Part shown: positions 16,269-25,588 of the stretch, piece after piece | Layout: each line of letters begins with the position of its first letter | Numbering within the stretch: the stretch's first letter is position 1 | NCBI GenBank assembly: GCA_963774745.1 | Contig: CAVZGE010000003.1 | Location: forward strand, 62,001 to 126,000 | Source of the DNA: Prado023 sp963774745 | GTDB taxonomy: Bacteria > Actinomycetota > Actinomycetes > S36-B12 > CAIYMF01 | Reading direction: 5' to 3' | DNA length: 64,000 nt | Notes under the pieces: model-generated | Databases searched by the model: none | Seen by the model: only the letters and a program-made list of their open reading frames with translations | Told to the model about the DNA's origin: nothing | Program-made: the position numbers and the translations under genes

Positions 16269-19200
16269 CTACAGCGGGAGGTGGTCGGCGTAGACCAGGC
16301 GGGTCGAGCTGCCGGCGGGGGCGTCCGCGGGCAGCCGCTCCCACTCCTCGACAACGATCCGCCAGGTCTCGCTGCTCCCGGGGCGGCGCGGGGGGAGATC
16401 CTCGGGCAGGTCGAGGCTGCCCGACCACGACACGATCGTCCCCTCGAAGCCGAGCACCGGCAGGTCCAGGGCGGCCACCGTGCGCCAGCCGAGGTCCGAT
16501 GCGACCCCCGGCACCCGTGTCTCCAGCCGCGCCCGCACCGTCCGCGATGCGGCGAGCAGCGGCGCGAACCCGCGGGTGTGCCCATCGGTGAGGCCGCCGG
16601 GAACCCCGACCGGGCCGGTGACGATGACCCGCGCTGTCCGGATGTCCGGCCGGGAGAGGGTGGCGGTCCGCTCCACGGGCAGCGGCACGATGTCGCAGGC
16701 CACGACAGGTGACAGGTGCAGCCCGGGCAGCGAGCTCGGCTGGAGGCGGGCAACGGCCAGCTTCACGAACGGACCGAAGGCGGACCCGGGATCCAGGGCC
16801 ACGTCGACGAACCATCGCCCCCGCTCGGGGGAGTACTCCGGGCGGTACCCGAGCACCCAGACGGCCGGGTTGCCCGGGACGTCACTCAGGGTGTGCGGGA
16901 CCGGGGGACCGACCGGCCGGCCCCCCTCGATGCGGTCGTCGAGCCCCACGAGGTGGGCGACATCGACCAGGGGCAGGACCGAGCGCAGTGCGGGGCCCTG
17001 TTGCCAGAACACGGGGTCCGCGCCCCACTGGCTGACGTGGTCGTCGGCCAGCGGGTTGTTCCCGAAGGCCAGGACCACGCCGAGCAGCTCACCGTCGCCG
17101 GAGGAGTACCACGGCCGTTCGAGGTGGATCCGCAGCCCGGCGCGCCGTGTCCGGCGCCGGGCGAACGGCTGCTCCGGCTCGGTCTGCTCGTACCACCGGA
17201 AGAGCGGCAGGACATCGGCCACCACCGGCTTGGCCGGCCGGGCACTGCTGGGCACGTCCAGCGCCCGGACGGGACCGAGGACGGAGAGGTCCTCGGGGGT
17301 CGGCACGGTGCGCGGGTCGAAGTACTCGCGGTACCGGGTCGTGGCGCGCATCCGGTAGTCGATCGTCCGGTGCCGGGTGTCCCCGAGCTGGTGGACGGCG
17401 CGATGGACGTGCACCGAGGTCCCGTCGGGCAGCGGGACCTCCTGGTCCGCACCGCCGAGGATGACCAGGTCCTCCTCGTAGCCGACGGTGGTGTTGGCCG
17501 CCGCGGCGACCGCGTCGACCCGGGTGGGTCCGGGCTTGGTCGGGTCGTCGACCCATTCGCTCCACGTGGCCTCGACGTCGAGGCGCTGCGTGCTGGGGCC
17601 GTGCAGGTCCACGCCGCCGATGAGGGTCACGGCGGTGTCCCCGGGCAGCCGGAGGGGCACCAGCACAGTCGGCCGCGGCGCCTCGACGGGACGTGGGACC
17701 GCATGCACCAGGCGGACCTCCGTGGCCGGGGTCAGCCACCAGAACCACCCGTCCGCTGCGGCCTCGGCCAGCACCTCGATCGCACGCACCTGGGCGGGCA
17801 ACGAGCGCCAGAGGCCCAGGAGGTCCAGCGCGGAGCGGTCGAGGGCTGAGGACAGCCGCATCCGCAGCTGCTCACCCGGGGGTACGGCGAACCGCACGGC
17901 GTCACCGTCCACCTGCCCGGACAGGGCAGGCCCGGACTCCAGGACGAAGCGCAGCGGGCGGCGCAACGGCCAGTCGCCGCCATAGCGCAGGGTCACGCCC
18001 TCGACCGCGAACAGCCCGGCCAGGTGGTGGTCCTGGCCGGCGTCCGGGAACACCAGGGACAGCCCCGTGGCGATCGGGTCGGGCAGGTAGGGCAGCACCA
18101 GGTCGTCCACGTCGTGCACCACGTACTGCCCCGGGGTCAACGGATCCCCGCGGCGGAGGTCCTCGGGCGTGGCGGCGTCGGGGACCTCCGCCGTGGGTCC
18201 GCTGTGGAAGGCGATCCCCGGCTGCGGCAGCCGTGCACCGGGGGTCGTCGGATCCGCGACGGTGGGGTCCAGGAACGTCCCGGACTCCCGCAGGGCCATG
18301 GCCAGCGCGGCGGTCAGCGCGGCTGGGTCGCCGCTGCCGATGGCGGCGTCGAACATGCCGTGGAGCTCCGCTTCGTACTGGCTGGTCTTGGGTGGGGCGA
18401 CATGGCGCTGCGAGTCGGCTCGCCATGCCAGGTCCAGCTCCGGGTGCTCTGCCTGGGACTGCGTGGCGAACACGGCCGGCGGCACGACCGTCAGGGTGAG
18501 CCCGTCCTCAGCCGGGCCCTCGACGCCCGAGCGGACGACGAGAGTGAGCAGGGACTCCGCCTCGGTGTACCGGTGGCGGGGCACGAGTGCCGGCTCGATG
18601 ACGGGGTCCCAGCGCAGGAACGGTCGTGGTGTGGTCACGAGGTCGGCCAGGGCCACGAGGGTGGCAGCCGCTCCGGCGGACAGCTCCTGCTGCGTGGAGA
18701 CGGCGGCGATCAGTGCCGCGGCGTACATCGCGGTCGGTGTCTGGGCCTCGGTGCGCTCCATCAGGCGGGGGAGGGCGGCGGCCTGCTCGGCGAACAGCCC
18801 CTCGATCTGGCCGCGCCGACCCGCTGTCACCTGTCCGCGTCGCTCCCTGCGGCGGGCGAGGCGCTCGCGCACGACGAGGTCCAGCTGCTCCACGCCGGTG
18901 GGCCTGATCTCGGTGAGGTCCAGCCCTGCGGCCCCCTGCCCCTGGCGGGGACCGGGTTCGACGAACGGGCGCAGCACGCGGATCTGTGCACGCACCGCGC
19001 TCAGCCCGGCGTCGGTCGCCGGCTGGCCGGGCGTGGTCGTGGCGTCCAGGGGCAGTCCGGCCAGCCGGGCGCCGGCGACCTTCTCCGCGACCCGGCGCAG
19101 CCGCTCGTCCGTTCGTGGGCGCGGTGCTCGATCCGCCCCACGCGGGCCGGCGCGGTCCGGTCCGGCCACATCGTGCGGGGCGCTGTTGCCGGCGAGGTCG

Positions 19201-20876
19201 ACCGCCCAGGCCCGGAACGCGTACGTCCGTCCGTAGCGCAGCCGCGGGAGCGTGGCCGGTTCCACCCGGGCAGTCGTGGCCACCGGGTTCACCGGGTCCG
19301 GATCGGGGTCCGGGGCGTCCTTGAGGACCTCCTGCCCGTCCTCGTGGACCACGACCTTGCCGGGGCGGGCGGCGGCCAGGGACCAGCCGTCCCAGCCGGC
19401 CAGGACCTCATGGGAGTGGTACGGCGCTCCGGGCACGCCTCCATCGGGGCCGTCCGCGCGGGTCAGCGCCGCCCCCTGCAGGAAGCCCGTGTCCGGGGTG
19501 TCGGTGAGGACCTCGCCGGCTCCCTCGATCTCGACGTCGACCAGCCGCCGGTGCAGGGAGTGCCAGACCCCGGAGAGGTCGTCCCACACCTCGAGCCGGA
19601 CCCCTCGGGCGACGTCCTCGAGGTGCAGCGGGGGTGCCGTGCCGGCGATCAGGGCGGCATCGCGGCCGGGTGCCCCGGACAGGCGGTCGTGCAGGTCCTG
19701 GGCCCGATCGACCCGGGCCAGCGCGAAGCCCGTGGCGCGCAGGGTCGGGGGAGCCGAGGTGGTCGGGTCCCCGTTGGTCTCGGTGGCCAGCAGCCGCGGC
19801 AGGGTGCGCATGTACTGCTCGAGCTTGAGCCCCGAGGCGTCCGGGTCGAGGTCCAGCACCCGGAAGCGCTCCTCGTCACCGAGCCTGAGCAGCGCACCGA
19901 CGTAGTCGCCACGCGCGGAGGTGGCGCTGAAGGAGCGGCCGGAGACCGCACATGCGGTCCACGGCTGGTTGACCACGGGGTTCTCGTGCCGGGGCAGCAC
20001 GAGCGTGGCCTGGATCGCGACGACCTCGGCCAGCGTGGCCAGGTCGTCGACGTGCAGGTCGATGACCAGGCCCAGGCGGCGCAGGAGGGGGGACAGGTCG
20101 CCGATCATGGCGGCGCGCGCGTGGAAGTCCGGATCCGGCTTCGCCAGGGGGACCCCCTGGGCTCCGGGGGTGGGCCGGTCCTGATGGGGGGTGGCCTCCT
20201 CCGGGCGCTGGTAGTAGCGCCGCGCCCGGTGCGCGTCGGCGGCCAGCAGGGTCAGCGGCGCCACGCCCTCGGCTGCGGTGTTGCCCGGGGTGCCCAGGCC
20301 CCTGCCGACCAGTCCACCCCCGGAGACCTCGTCGAGGAGCTTGGTGGCGCGCGAGTCCATGTCGGACGCCCCCCGGAGCAGGTCATCGACGGACAGCCCC
20401 CGCCGGAAGTGGCCGTAGCCGATCGCCCCGAGCATGGGGTCGGTCAGGGCGTTGCCCCGGACGGTCGGTGACACGACCGGGGAGGAGAACATCCCCGCGG
20501 CGTGGACCAGCAGTGCGTGCTGCTGCATCCGGTGCGCGGGGAAGGTCCGCCAGGGCGCATCGGTCATGTCACGCGTCGTCCACGGCCGCACGGGCAGGTC
20601 CGCCGGGAACACCAGGGGCCACAACCGGTCGGTGAGTGCGGACAGGTCCGCGGTGACCGGGATCCCGACGAGACCGCCGCCGCTCGTGCGCCCCACGAGA
20701 CGCACGCGGGCGCGGGCCAGGCGCGCTGTCCAGTCGCTGATGGTCGGGAAGTCCCCGACGACCCCCTGCGCCCCGTCCGGGGTGAGCCGATGGGTGACGA
20801 ACAGCGAGACGTGCACCTTCTCGGACGGGTCGGCGCTGTGCGGCAGGGCGGTGACGAGGAAGGACTCGGTGGCCAT
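16269..20876 (-). CDS. Giant protein A of an uncharacterised two-gene system (1535 aa)
   Basis: I do not recognise a named family. The protein starts MATESFLVTALPHSADPSEK with no signal peptide and no convincing membrane helix. It alternates beta-rich stretches with Pro/Gly linkers: a fibronectin-III-like strand pair near residue 555 (RTYAFRAWAVDLAGNSA), a helical stretch near 620-720, and a conserved-looking LVLPYLPDPIATGLSLVFPD near 930. The C-terminal 400 residues contain further beta-sandwich-like segments with many Trp, such as RPWYSSGDGELLGVV and AVWVLGYRPEYSPERG. Base composition and codon use match the host. It starts four bases after the stop of gene B, so the two are surely one operon. 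It may be a large structural or binding protein; function unknown. Confidence 0.85.
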   Translation of the reverse strand: MATESFLVTALPHSADPSEKVHVSLFVTHRLTPDGAQGVVGDFPTISDWTARLARARVRLVGRTSGGGLVGIPVTADLSALTDRLWPLVFPADLPVRPWTTRDMTDAPWRTFPAHRMQQHALLVHAAGMFSSPVVSPTVRGNALTDPMLGAIGYGHFRRGLSVDDLLRGASDMDSRATKLLDEVSGGGLVGRGLGTPGNTAAEGVAPLTLLAADAHRARRYYQRPEEATPHQDRPTPGAQGVPLAKPDPDFHARAAMIGDLSPLLRRLGLVIDLHVDDLATLAEVVAIQATLVLPRHENPVVNQPWTACAVSGRSFSATSARGDYVGALLRLGDEERFRVLDLDPDASGLKLEQYMRTLPRLLATETNGDPTTSAPPTLRATGFALARVDRAQDLHDRLSGAPGRDAALIAGTAPPLHLEDVARGVRLEVWDDLSGVWHSLHRRLVDVEIEGAGEVLTDTPDTGFLQGAALTRADGPDGGVPGAPYHSHEVLAGWDGWSLAAARPGKVVVHEDGQEVLKDAPDPDPDPVNPVATTARVEPATLPRLRYGRTYAFRAWAVDLAGNSAPHDVAGPDRAGPRGADRAPRPRTDERLRRVAEKVAGARLAGLPLDATTTPGQPATDAGLSAVRAQIRVLRPFVEPGPRQGQGAAGLDLTEIRPTGVEQLDLVVRERLARRRERRGQVTAGRRGQIEGLFAEQAAALPRLMERTEAQTPTAMYAAALIAAVSTQQELSAGAAATLVALADLVTTPRPFLRWDPVIEPALVPRHRYTEAESLLTLVVRSGVEGPAEDGLTLTVVPPAVFATQSQAEHPELDLAWRADSQRHVAPPKTSQYEAELHGMFDAAIGSGDPAALTAALAMALRESGTFLDPTVADPTTPGARLPQPGIAFHSGPTAEVPDAATPEDLRRGDPLTPGQYVVHDVDDLVLPYLPDPIATGLSLVFPDAGQDHHLAGLFAVEGVTLRYGGDWPLRRPLRFVLESGPALSGQVDGDAVRFAVPPGEQLRMRLSSALDRSALDLLGLWRSLPAQVRAIEVLAEAAADGWFWWLTPATEVRLVHAVPRPVEAPRPTVLVPLRLPGDTAVTLIGGVDLHGPSTQRLDVEATWSEWVDDPTKPGPTRVDAVAAAANTTVGYEEDLVILGGADQEVPLPDGTSVHVHRAVHQLGDTRHRTIDYRMRATTRYREYFDPRTVPTPEDLSVLGPVRALDVPSSARPAKPVVADVLPLFRWYEQTEPEQPFARRRTRRAGLRIHLERPWYSSGDGELLGVVLAFGNNPLADDHVSQWGADPVFWQQGPALRSVLPLVDVAHLVGLDDRIEGGRPVGPPVPHTLSDVPGNPAVWVLGYRPEYSPERGRWFVDVALDPGSAFGPFVKLAVARLQPSSLPGLHLSPVVACDIVPLPVERTATLSRPDIRTARVIVTGPVGVPGGLTDGHTRGFAPLLAASRTVRARLETRVPGVASDLGWRTVAALDLPVLGFEGTIVSWSGSLDLPEDLPPRRPGSSETWRIVVEEWERLPADAPAGSSTRLVYADHLPL

Positions 20877-20880
20877 CTGG

Positions 20881-23800
20881 TCACACTCCCGAGAACGCTG
20901 CGCAGTAGTCGGACCAGGCGGTGGGGACCGCCGTCAGGGGGGTGCCGTCCTCGGGGACGCCCAGGATCTGGGCGAACGTCGGGTCACCGTTGGAGCCCGC
21001 CAGCCGCCGCTCGCAGCTGACCTCGACGGAGAACGAGAAGAAGAAGACCTCGACCTCGATGCTGATCGAGGCCCGACCGACCATCTTCCCGGTCGCGAAC
21101 TCGTAGGTCAGCGACAGCTCGAGGGTGATCGACGCCGAGATCAGGCCCAGGACGTCGACCTCGCCGCGGATCCGGAAGTACCCGGTCAGTGACCCCTCGT
21201 CGCCCTCGAGGCGCAGGTAGAGACCGACCATGATCGAGACCGATCCCGAGGCGACGCCGAGGTTGATCGACAGGCTGGCACCGGCCTCCAGCGACATCTC
21301 GAGGACGACCAGGCCCTTGGGGGAGATCCGCAGGCCGACGAAGCCACCGCCGCCGATGCACATGACCGTCATCCGGAACGGCTTCTCCCGGGTGCAGAAG
21401 TTGAAGCCGACCGTGACCGCATCACCGAGGAACGGCACGCGGACGTCGGCGCCCAGGCTGATGTTCTCCAGGCTGAACACGCCCACGGCCACGTTGGGCA
21501 GGGCGAGGTCGAACCCGGCGGTGACCCCGTCGGGGCGCACGTCGACGTAGGGCGGGTCGGAGAAGCCGTCGAACGGGACCAGCTCCTTGAGGGTCTCGAT
21601 GAAGCTCAGGACGCCCTGCCACTGCATCCCGGTGAAGACCACGTCCACCTCGGGCTTGCGCCCGCTGGCAGCCCGGAATGCGAGGCGGTCGAACCCCATG
21701 GTGAGCAGCGAGGCCCCCGGGAACAGGTTCAGGCCGAAGTCGCTGAGCTCGGCCAGCACGTCGACGCCGACGCCGTCCGTGCCCGACGCGCGCGCCTCCA
21801 CCGACAGCAGGAAGCCGTCGGGTCGGACGAAGAAGAGCGCATCGTCCGGGTCGGTGGCCGAGGCCGGGAAGTTGCTGAGCGTGGGGCGCCACTGGAACCG
21901 GGCCCGCACGGCCAGGTTCGAGGGGTCCAGCCCGTTGACGAAGTCGGCGATCGCCTGGATGGTGCCGGCGATCTCGGCGGCGTCGAGCAGGGGGGACAGT
22001 GCCGCCACCAGCCGCTCCAGCTCGGCCTTGACCGAGGGCGGCAGCGGCACGGTGCGGACCGTCGTGCCCAGGTCGGTGACGAAGCCGGCCATCGTGTCGA
22101 GCAGGTCGGCGACGGCCGTGGTGACCGCCGACAGGTCGCTGGGGCCGTCGAGGGCCATCAGCCCCTCGATGGCGTCGTGGAGCTCGGCCAGCCGGTCGCC
22201 GTAGGTCGCCTGGACGGCCGCGACCCGGGCCTGTGCCTGGGCGGCCTGGTCGCGCAGGGCGGTGGTGGGAGCCTTCGACGCATCATCGACCAGGCGCGCC
22301 ACAGCGCGGTCCAGGGAGCCCTCGAGGTCGTCGAGGTCGGCCAGCAGCGCGGCGATCCGGTCGAGCTGGTCGGTGACGAAGGAGGGTGCCCTGTCCAGCC
22401 CCGCGGCGGCGAGGATGTCGGTCAGCTCGAACAGGCCGAACAGCTTGGGCAGGACCCCGTCGAGGAACTTCGCCGGGTCGAACGCCGTCGCCGGGCTCGG
22501 CGGGTTGACCACCGAGTCGATGTCGCCGACCACGCCGATCGCCCGCGACAGCCCACGCACCGGCAGGTCCGGCTGGACGAACCCACCCGACCGGTCGGTG
22601 CCGCCGCCGAAGGAGATCTGGGTCATCGTCTTCAGCGCGAGCAGCACCTGGGCCGATGCGTTCGCACCCTCGAAGCCGGCCGTCAGGTACGCACCGGCGT
22701 AGGAGACGGTCACCGGGTCGCTGCTGGGGGCGAGGTGGCGCATCGCCGGGATGACGATGTCGGACTCCGCCAGGTGCGGGGTCGATGTCTGGCTGCCGCG
22801 GGGTCCGGGGTCGCCGGCGAACCGCAGGGTCACGGTCTCGAAGGCGGTGTCCCCGGGCCGGTTGCTGCGGGCCATGGCCACCGACTGGCCGTCGGCGGGG
22901 ATCGGGCGCTCCGGATCGCCGGTGTAGGCCGCGACGATGTCGGCGCTCTCGGTGGCGTTCCCGAGCTGCGAGGCAACGGCCAGCAGGGGAGCCCGGACCA
23001 CCACGCGGCGCCCGTCATGGTCCAGGCAGTCCAGCACGAATCGGTACTTCGCGCCGCCGACCGTCGGCCAGAAGAGCGCATCGCCGTACGCGCCCACCGT
23101 CCCGGCGACCTTCGGCGGGACGGTCAGGGGCAGCTGGAAGTCGAGGTTGGGCGTCACCAGGGGACGGATCCGCACCTGCAGGAAGGGCATCGTCCGGTCG
23201 TCGAACCCACGGACGGGCTCGGCGATCGTGATGAACTTGCGCTGGTACAGCCGCGCCTGCGGGCCGACGGGGTCCTTGATCTTGCGCTCGGTGATCGTCA
23301 CGAGGCTGCACCTGTGGCCGAACGGGAACAGGTAGTAGGGCTCGACCACCCGGACGTACTGGTCGCGGCCGCTGGTCGCCTCGTGGTCCCAGGCCTCGAT
23401 GGGGGGCAGGCCGAGCTCCGCATAGGGCGTGGTCGTCCACCGCCCATGCAGCTCCAGCCACGCACCGAGGGCACTGAGGTAGAGCCGGTCGGCCTCGACG
23501 GGTTGCGGCGGGGCGATCCGCGGGTCAGCGCTCTGCCGTACGAGACTCTCCCGGTTCTGGCCCTTCAGCGAGGCGAGGAAGCCGATGACGTCGGGGGCGG
23601 GCTGGTCGAGGTCACGGGTCCAGACAGCCCGGACGGCCTTCTGCGGGTCGCGGGTCTCGTCCACCGTGACGACCCCGTCGTCGGCCACGCGACGCACGCC
23701 CAGCCGGCTGTGCCACAGCTCCACCCGCTCGGGATCTCGCGGGCGGCCCGGGTCGGGGGCAACTGCAGCCGGGGCGATGGCGTGCGCGAACCCGCCGAGC

Positions 23801-24648
23801 ACGCTCGGCGAGATCAGCAGGCGGAACGGTGCCTCGATCGAGGTCTCGCCCGGTCGCGGCGATCGGGGGGCGCTGCGCACCGGGCGGACCAGCGGGGGGC
23901 GGAAGGTGAGCTCGCCCAGCCCGGTCCCCCCGGTGCCGAGGTCCAGGCCGCTGAGGTCCACCGCGCGCTCGGTGGCCAGGAGTGCGCGGGCCGTGCGAAG
24001 CGATGTCGCCGTCGCGATCAGCGCCCGTCCCCGGACCGGTGCCCGGGTGCCCCGCTCTGCAGCGGCGGGGGCGAGCACCAGCCCGACTGAGGTCCGCAGC
24101 AGCCGCACGCCGCCCGGGAGCACCACGGAGCTGACCACCCCGGCGTAGTCGGTGATCCGGAACCGGCGGGGGAAGGCCCGGGGAGTGGCCAGGGGCACCA
24201 CCACCAGGGGCAGCCGGCTCATGGCCGCCAGCACGCCCTCGACGCTGTACTCGATGCGGTCGGTGGGCTCGACGGCGAACACCAGGCGGCTGCCGAACGC
24301 GGCGCGGGCGGGAACCGGCACGGGGGTGGGTGGCGGTGGGACCGCCATCTCCGGCTCGGCCGCCTCGAGCGTGTGCTGGAACGTGTAGCGCACCTCCAGC
24401 AGTGCCTTGGGTGCGCGTGGGACGAGTCCGACGCCGGCGTCATCGGCGACGAGGTCCATCCCATGGGCGAGGATGTCCAGGGCCACCAGGTCGGTCGGCC
24501 GCAGCAGCCGGAAGCGGTGAGCGCCCGCGATCGGGCTGACCTGGTCCAGGGGCTGGGGGTCCAACGGCTCCGGGGAGAGGTCCAGGATCTGGCGACCCCG
24601 CGATGCCGGCGGACTGGCGCTGGAGTGACGCCGTGATGTGGGTGGCAT
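20881..24648 (-). CDS. Giant protein B of an uncharacterised two-gene system (1255 aa)
   Basis: Unrecognised, first gene of the pair. The N-terminus is basic and Pro-rich without a clear signal peptide. Residues about 50-700 are mixed beta segments (for example AKYRFVLDCLDHDGRRVVVRA). Residues about 760-900 are helical with heptad-like Leu/Ala spacing (LAELHDAIEGLMAL, LDTMAGFVTDL). Residues about 1060-1235 are a continuous series of strands with alternating hydrophobic residues (LEMSLEAGASLSINLGVASG, VDVLGLISASITLELSLTYE, VEVFFFSFSVEVSCERRL). That pattern recalls elongated beta-groove proteins and the DUF6603-like group I vaguely remember, but this cannot be confirmed here. The ATG at 24648 has a purine-rich leader. 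The upstream promoter carries an iron-box-like palindrome. Confidence 0.85.
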   Translation of the reverse strand: MPPTSRRHSSASPPASRGRQILDLSPEPLDPQPLDQVSPIAGAHRFRLLRPTDLVALDILAHGMDLVADDAGVGLVPRAPKALLEVRYTFQHTLEAAEPEMAVPPPPTPVPVPARAAFGSRLVFAVEPTDRIEYSVEGVLAAMSRLPLVVVPLATPRAFPRRFRITDYAGVVSSVVLPGGVRLLRTSVGLVLAPAAAERGTRAPVRGRALIATATSLRTARALLATERAVDLSGLDLGTGGTGLGELTFRPPLVRPVRSAPRSPRPGETSIEAPFRLLISPSVLGGFAHAIAPAAVAPDPGRPRDPERVELWHSRLGVRRVADDGVVTVDETRDPQKAVRAVWTRDLDQPAPDVIGFLASLKGQNRESLVRQSADPRIAPPQPVEADRLYLSALGAWLELHGRWTTTPYAELGLPPIEAWDHEATSGRDQYVRVVEPYYLFPFGHRCSLVTITERKIKDPVGPQARLYQRKFITIAEPVRGFDDRTMPFLQVRIRPLVTPNLDFQLPLTVPPKVAGTVGAYGDALFWPTVGGAKYRFVLDCLDHDGRRVVVRAPLLAVASQLGNATESADIVAAYTGDPERPIPADGQSVAMARSNRPGDTAFETVTLRFAGDPGPRGSQTSTPHLAESDIVIPAMRHLAPSSDPVTVSYAGAYLTAGFEGANASAQVLLALKTMTQISFGGGTDRSGGFVQPDLPVRGLSRAIGVVGDIDSVVNPPSPATAFDPAKFLDGVLPKLFGLFELTDILAAAGLDRAPSFVTDQLDRIAALLADLDDLEGSLDRAVARLVDDASKAPTTALRDQAAQAQARVAAVQATYGDRLAELHDAIEGLMALDGPSDLSAVTTAVADLLDTMAGFVTDLGTTVRTVPLPPSVKAELERLVAALSPLLDAAEIAGTIQAIADFVNGLDPSNLAVRARFQWRPTLSNFPASATDPDDALFFVRPDGFLLSVEARASGTDGVGVDVLAELSDFGLNLFPGASLLTMGFDRLAFRAASGRKPEVDVVFTGMQWQGVLSFIETLKELVPFDGFSDPPYVDVRPDGVTAGFDLALPNVAVGVFSLENISLGADVRVPFLGDAVTVGFNFCTREKPFRMTVMCIGGGGFVGLRISPKGLVVLEMSLEAGASLSINLGVASGSVSIMVGLYLRLEGDEGSLTGYFRIRGEVDVLGLISASITLELSLTYEFATGKMVGRASISIEVEVFFFSFSVEVSCERRLAGSNGDPTFAQILGVPEDGTPLTAVPTAWSDYCAAFSGV

Positions 24649-24711
24649 CAGCCACCACCTCTCTTGAGAGGCTCACCGGGAGGGATGCCCAGCGGCCTGC
24701 ACAGGGCCACG

Positions 24712-24741
24712 ACGCTACAGGTGAGGTGAGGCTCACCTCAA
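24712..24741 (-). promoter_or_regulatory. Promoter of the giant-protein pair
   Basis: On the minus strand TTGAGG (24741-24736) and TAGCGT (24717-24712) are separated by 18 bases, placing transcription start near 24705 and leaving a leader of roughly 57 bases before gene B. Confidence 0.5.
24722..24740. promoter_or_regulatory. 19-bp palindrome resembling a DtxR/IdeR iron box
   Basis: TGAGGTGAGGCTCACCTCA is a perfect 9-1-9 palindrome. It matches the DtxR/IdeR/DmdR operator consensus TTAGGTTAGGCTAACCTAA at 15 of 19 positions, with the four differences symmetric. It overlaps the -35 and spacer of the promoter for gene B, where a repressor would block transcription. A weaker half-similar sequence lies near 24663-24679. 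Confidence 0.65.
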
Positions 24742-24794
24742 GGGGTTGGGGCGTCGGGTTCCCGGGACATGGAGCGCCTGGCCTGAACGAGACC

Positions 24795-24832
24795 GACCCG
24801 TTCCCCGCGGACTGAGCCGTGGGGAACGGGTC
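24795..24832 (-). terminator. Terminator hairpin after padR
   Basis: GACCCGTTCCCC and GGGGAACGGGTC form a perfect 12-base stem with a 14-base loop, 23 bases after the padR stop. It separates padR from the giant-protein operon downstream. Confidence 0.7.
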
Positions 24833-24855
24833 GATGTGCGGGTCGTGCCCGGCGC

Positions 24856-25533
24856 CTACTCGGCCAGGATCCGATGCAGGGCGCGGCGGGTCTCGTCGAG
24901 CTGGGCGGCGGCCTGCTGGCGCTGGTCGTCGGTGGCGAACCGGAACTGCTGCACGACGCCCATGAGGGCGCCGATGCTGTCGCGCATCGCCGCGCGGGTG
25001 GGGGCGCCTCGCGTGCTGTCGGCCCAGATGGCTGCCAGCTCGTCGGCGTTCTCCGCGACGTACTCGCGTCCCTGGTCGGTCAGCGCGAAATCGGTGCCCT
25101 TGCCGGTGCCTGTGGCCTCGATCAGGCCCTCGTCGACGAGCTGGGCCAGCGTCGGGTAGACCGAACCCGGGCTCGGGCTCCACTCGCCCTCCGCCCTCTC
25201 GGCGATCTGCTTCATCAGGCTGTAGCCGTTGGCGGGGCCGTCGGCGAGCAGGGACAGGATGGCCTCCCGGACTGCGCCCTTGGGGCGCCGGCGCCGGCCG
25301 CGGGGGCCGAAGCCCCCGGGACCGGCGGGGCCGAAGCCGCCCGGGCCGCCGGGGCCGAAGCTGGGGCCGCCGGATCCCCGGCCGCCGCCGTGGCGATGCC
25401 CCCGTCCGCGGCCCCGTGCGGGGCCCGGCTCGTTGGGGACTCCGTCGCCGAACGGCTCGGACTGGGAGGTGGGGTCGTCATGGTGCCGGTGGCGGCGGGG
25501 GTGGTGGTCTGTGGTGTGGGATTCGCGGTTCAT
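24856..25533 (-). CDS. PadR-family transcriptional regulator with His/Gly-rich N-terminus
   Basis: 225 residues, ATG preceded by AAGGAGG. Residues 1-80 are a low-complexity arm, first His/Arg-rich (HHPRRHRHH) and then Gly/Pro repeats (GGPGGFGPAGPGGFGPRG). Residues 85-160 are the PadR winged helix (VREAILSLLADGPANGYSLM, SPGSVYPTLAQLVDEGLIEA). The rest is the dimerising helix. PadR proteins usually repress transporters or stress genes and themselves. The His-rich arm might bind metal, but this is a guess. It lies 92 bases downstream of the PLP decarboxylase gene, in the same direction, with a palindromic AT-rich site in the gap. Confidence 0.92.
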   Translation of the reverse strand: MNRESHTTDHHPRRHRHHDDPTSQSEPFGDGVPNEPGPARGRGRGHRHGGGRGSGGPSFGPGGPGGFGPAGPGGFGPRGRRRRPKGAVREAILSLLADGPANGYSLMKQIAERAEGEWSPSPGSVYPTLAQLVDEGLIEATGTGKGTDFALTDQGREYVAENADELAAIWADSTRGAPTRAAMRDSIGALMGVVQQFRFATDDQRQQAAAQLDETRRALHRILAE

Positions 25534-25588
25534 GGCGAGTCCTCCTTCGTTGTCAGATGTCGGAGCAACCGCTCAACGACAGGTACAA

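Noticed and set aside
16269..24648. Polyketide or nonribosomal peptide synthase as explanation of the giant genes
   Set aside because: No ketosynthase, acyltransferase, adenylation or carrier-domain motifs are present.
24663..24679. Second possible iron box nearer the start of giant gene B
   Set aside because: Only one arm (GGCTCACC) fits; the other arm is poor, so it is not listed as an operator.
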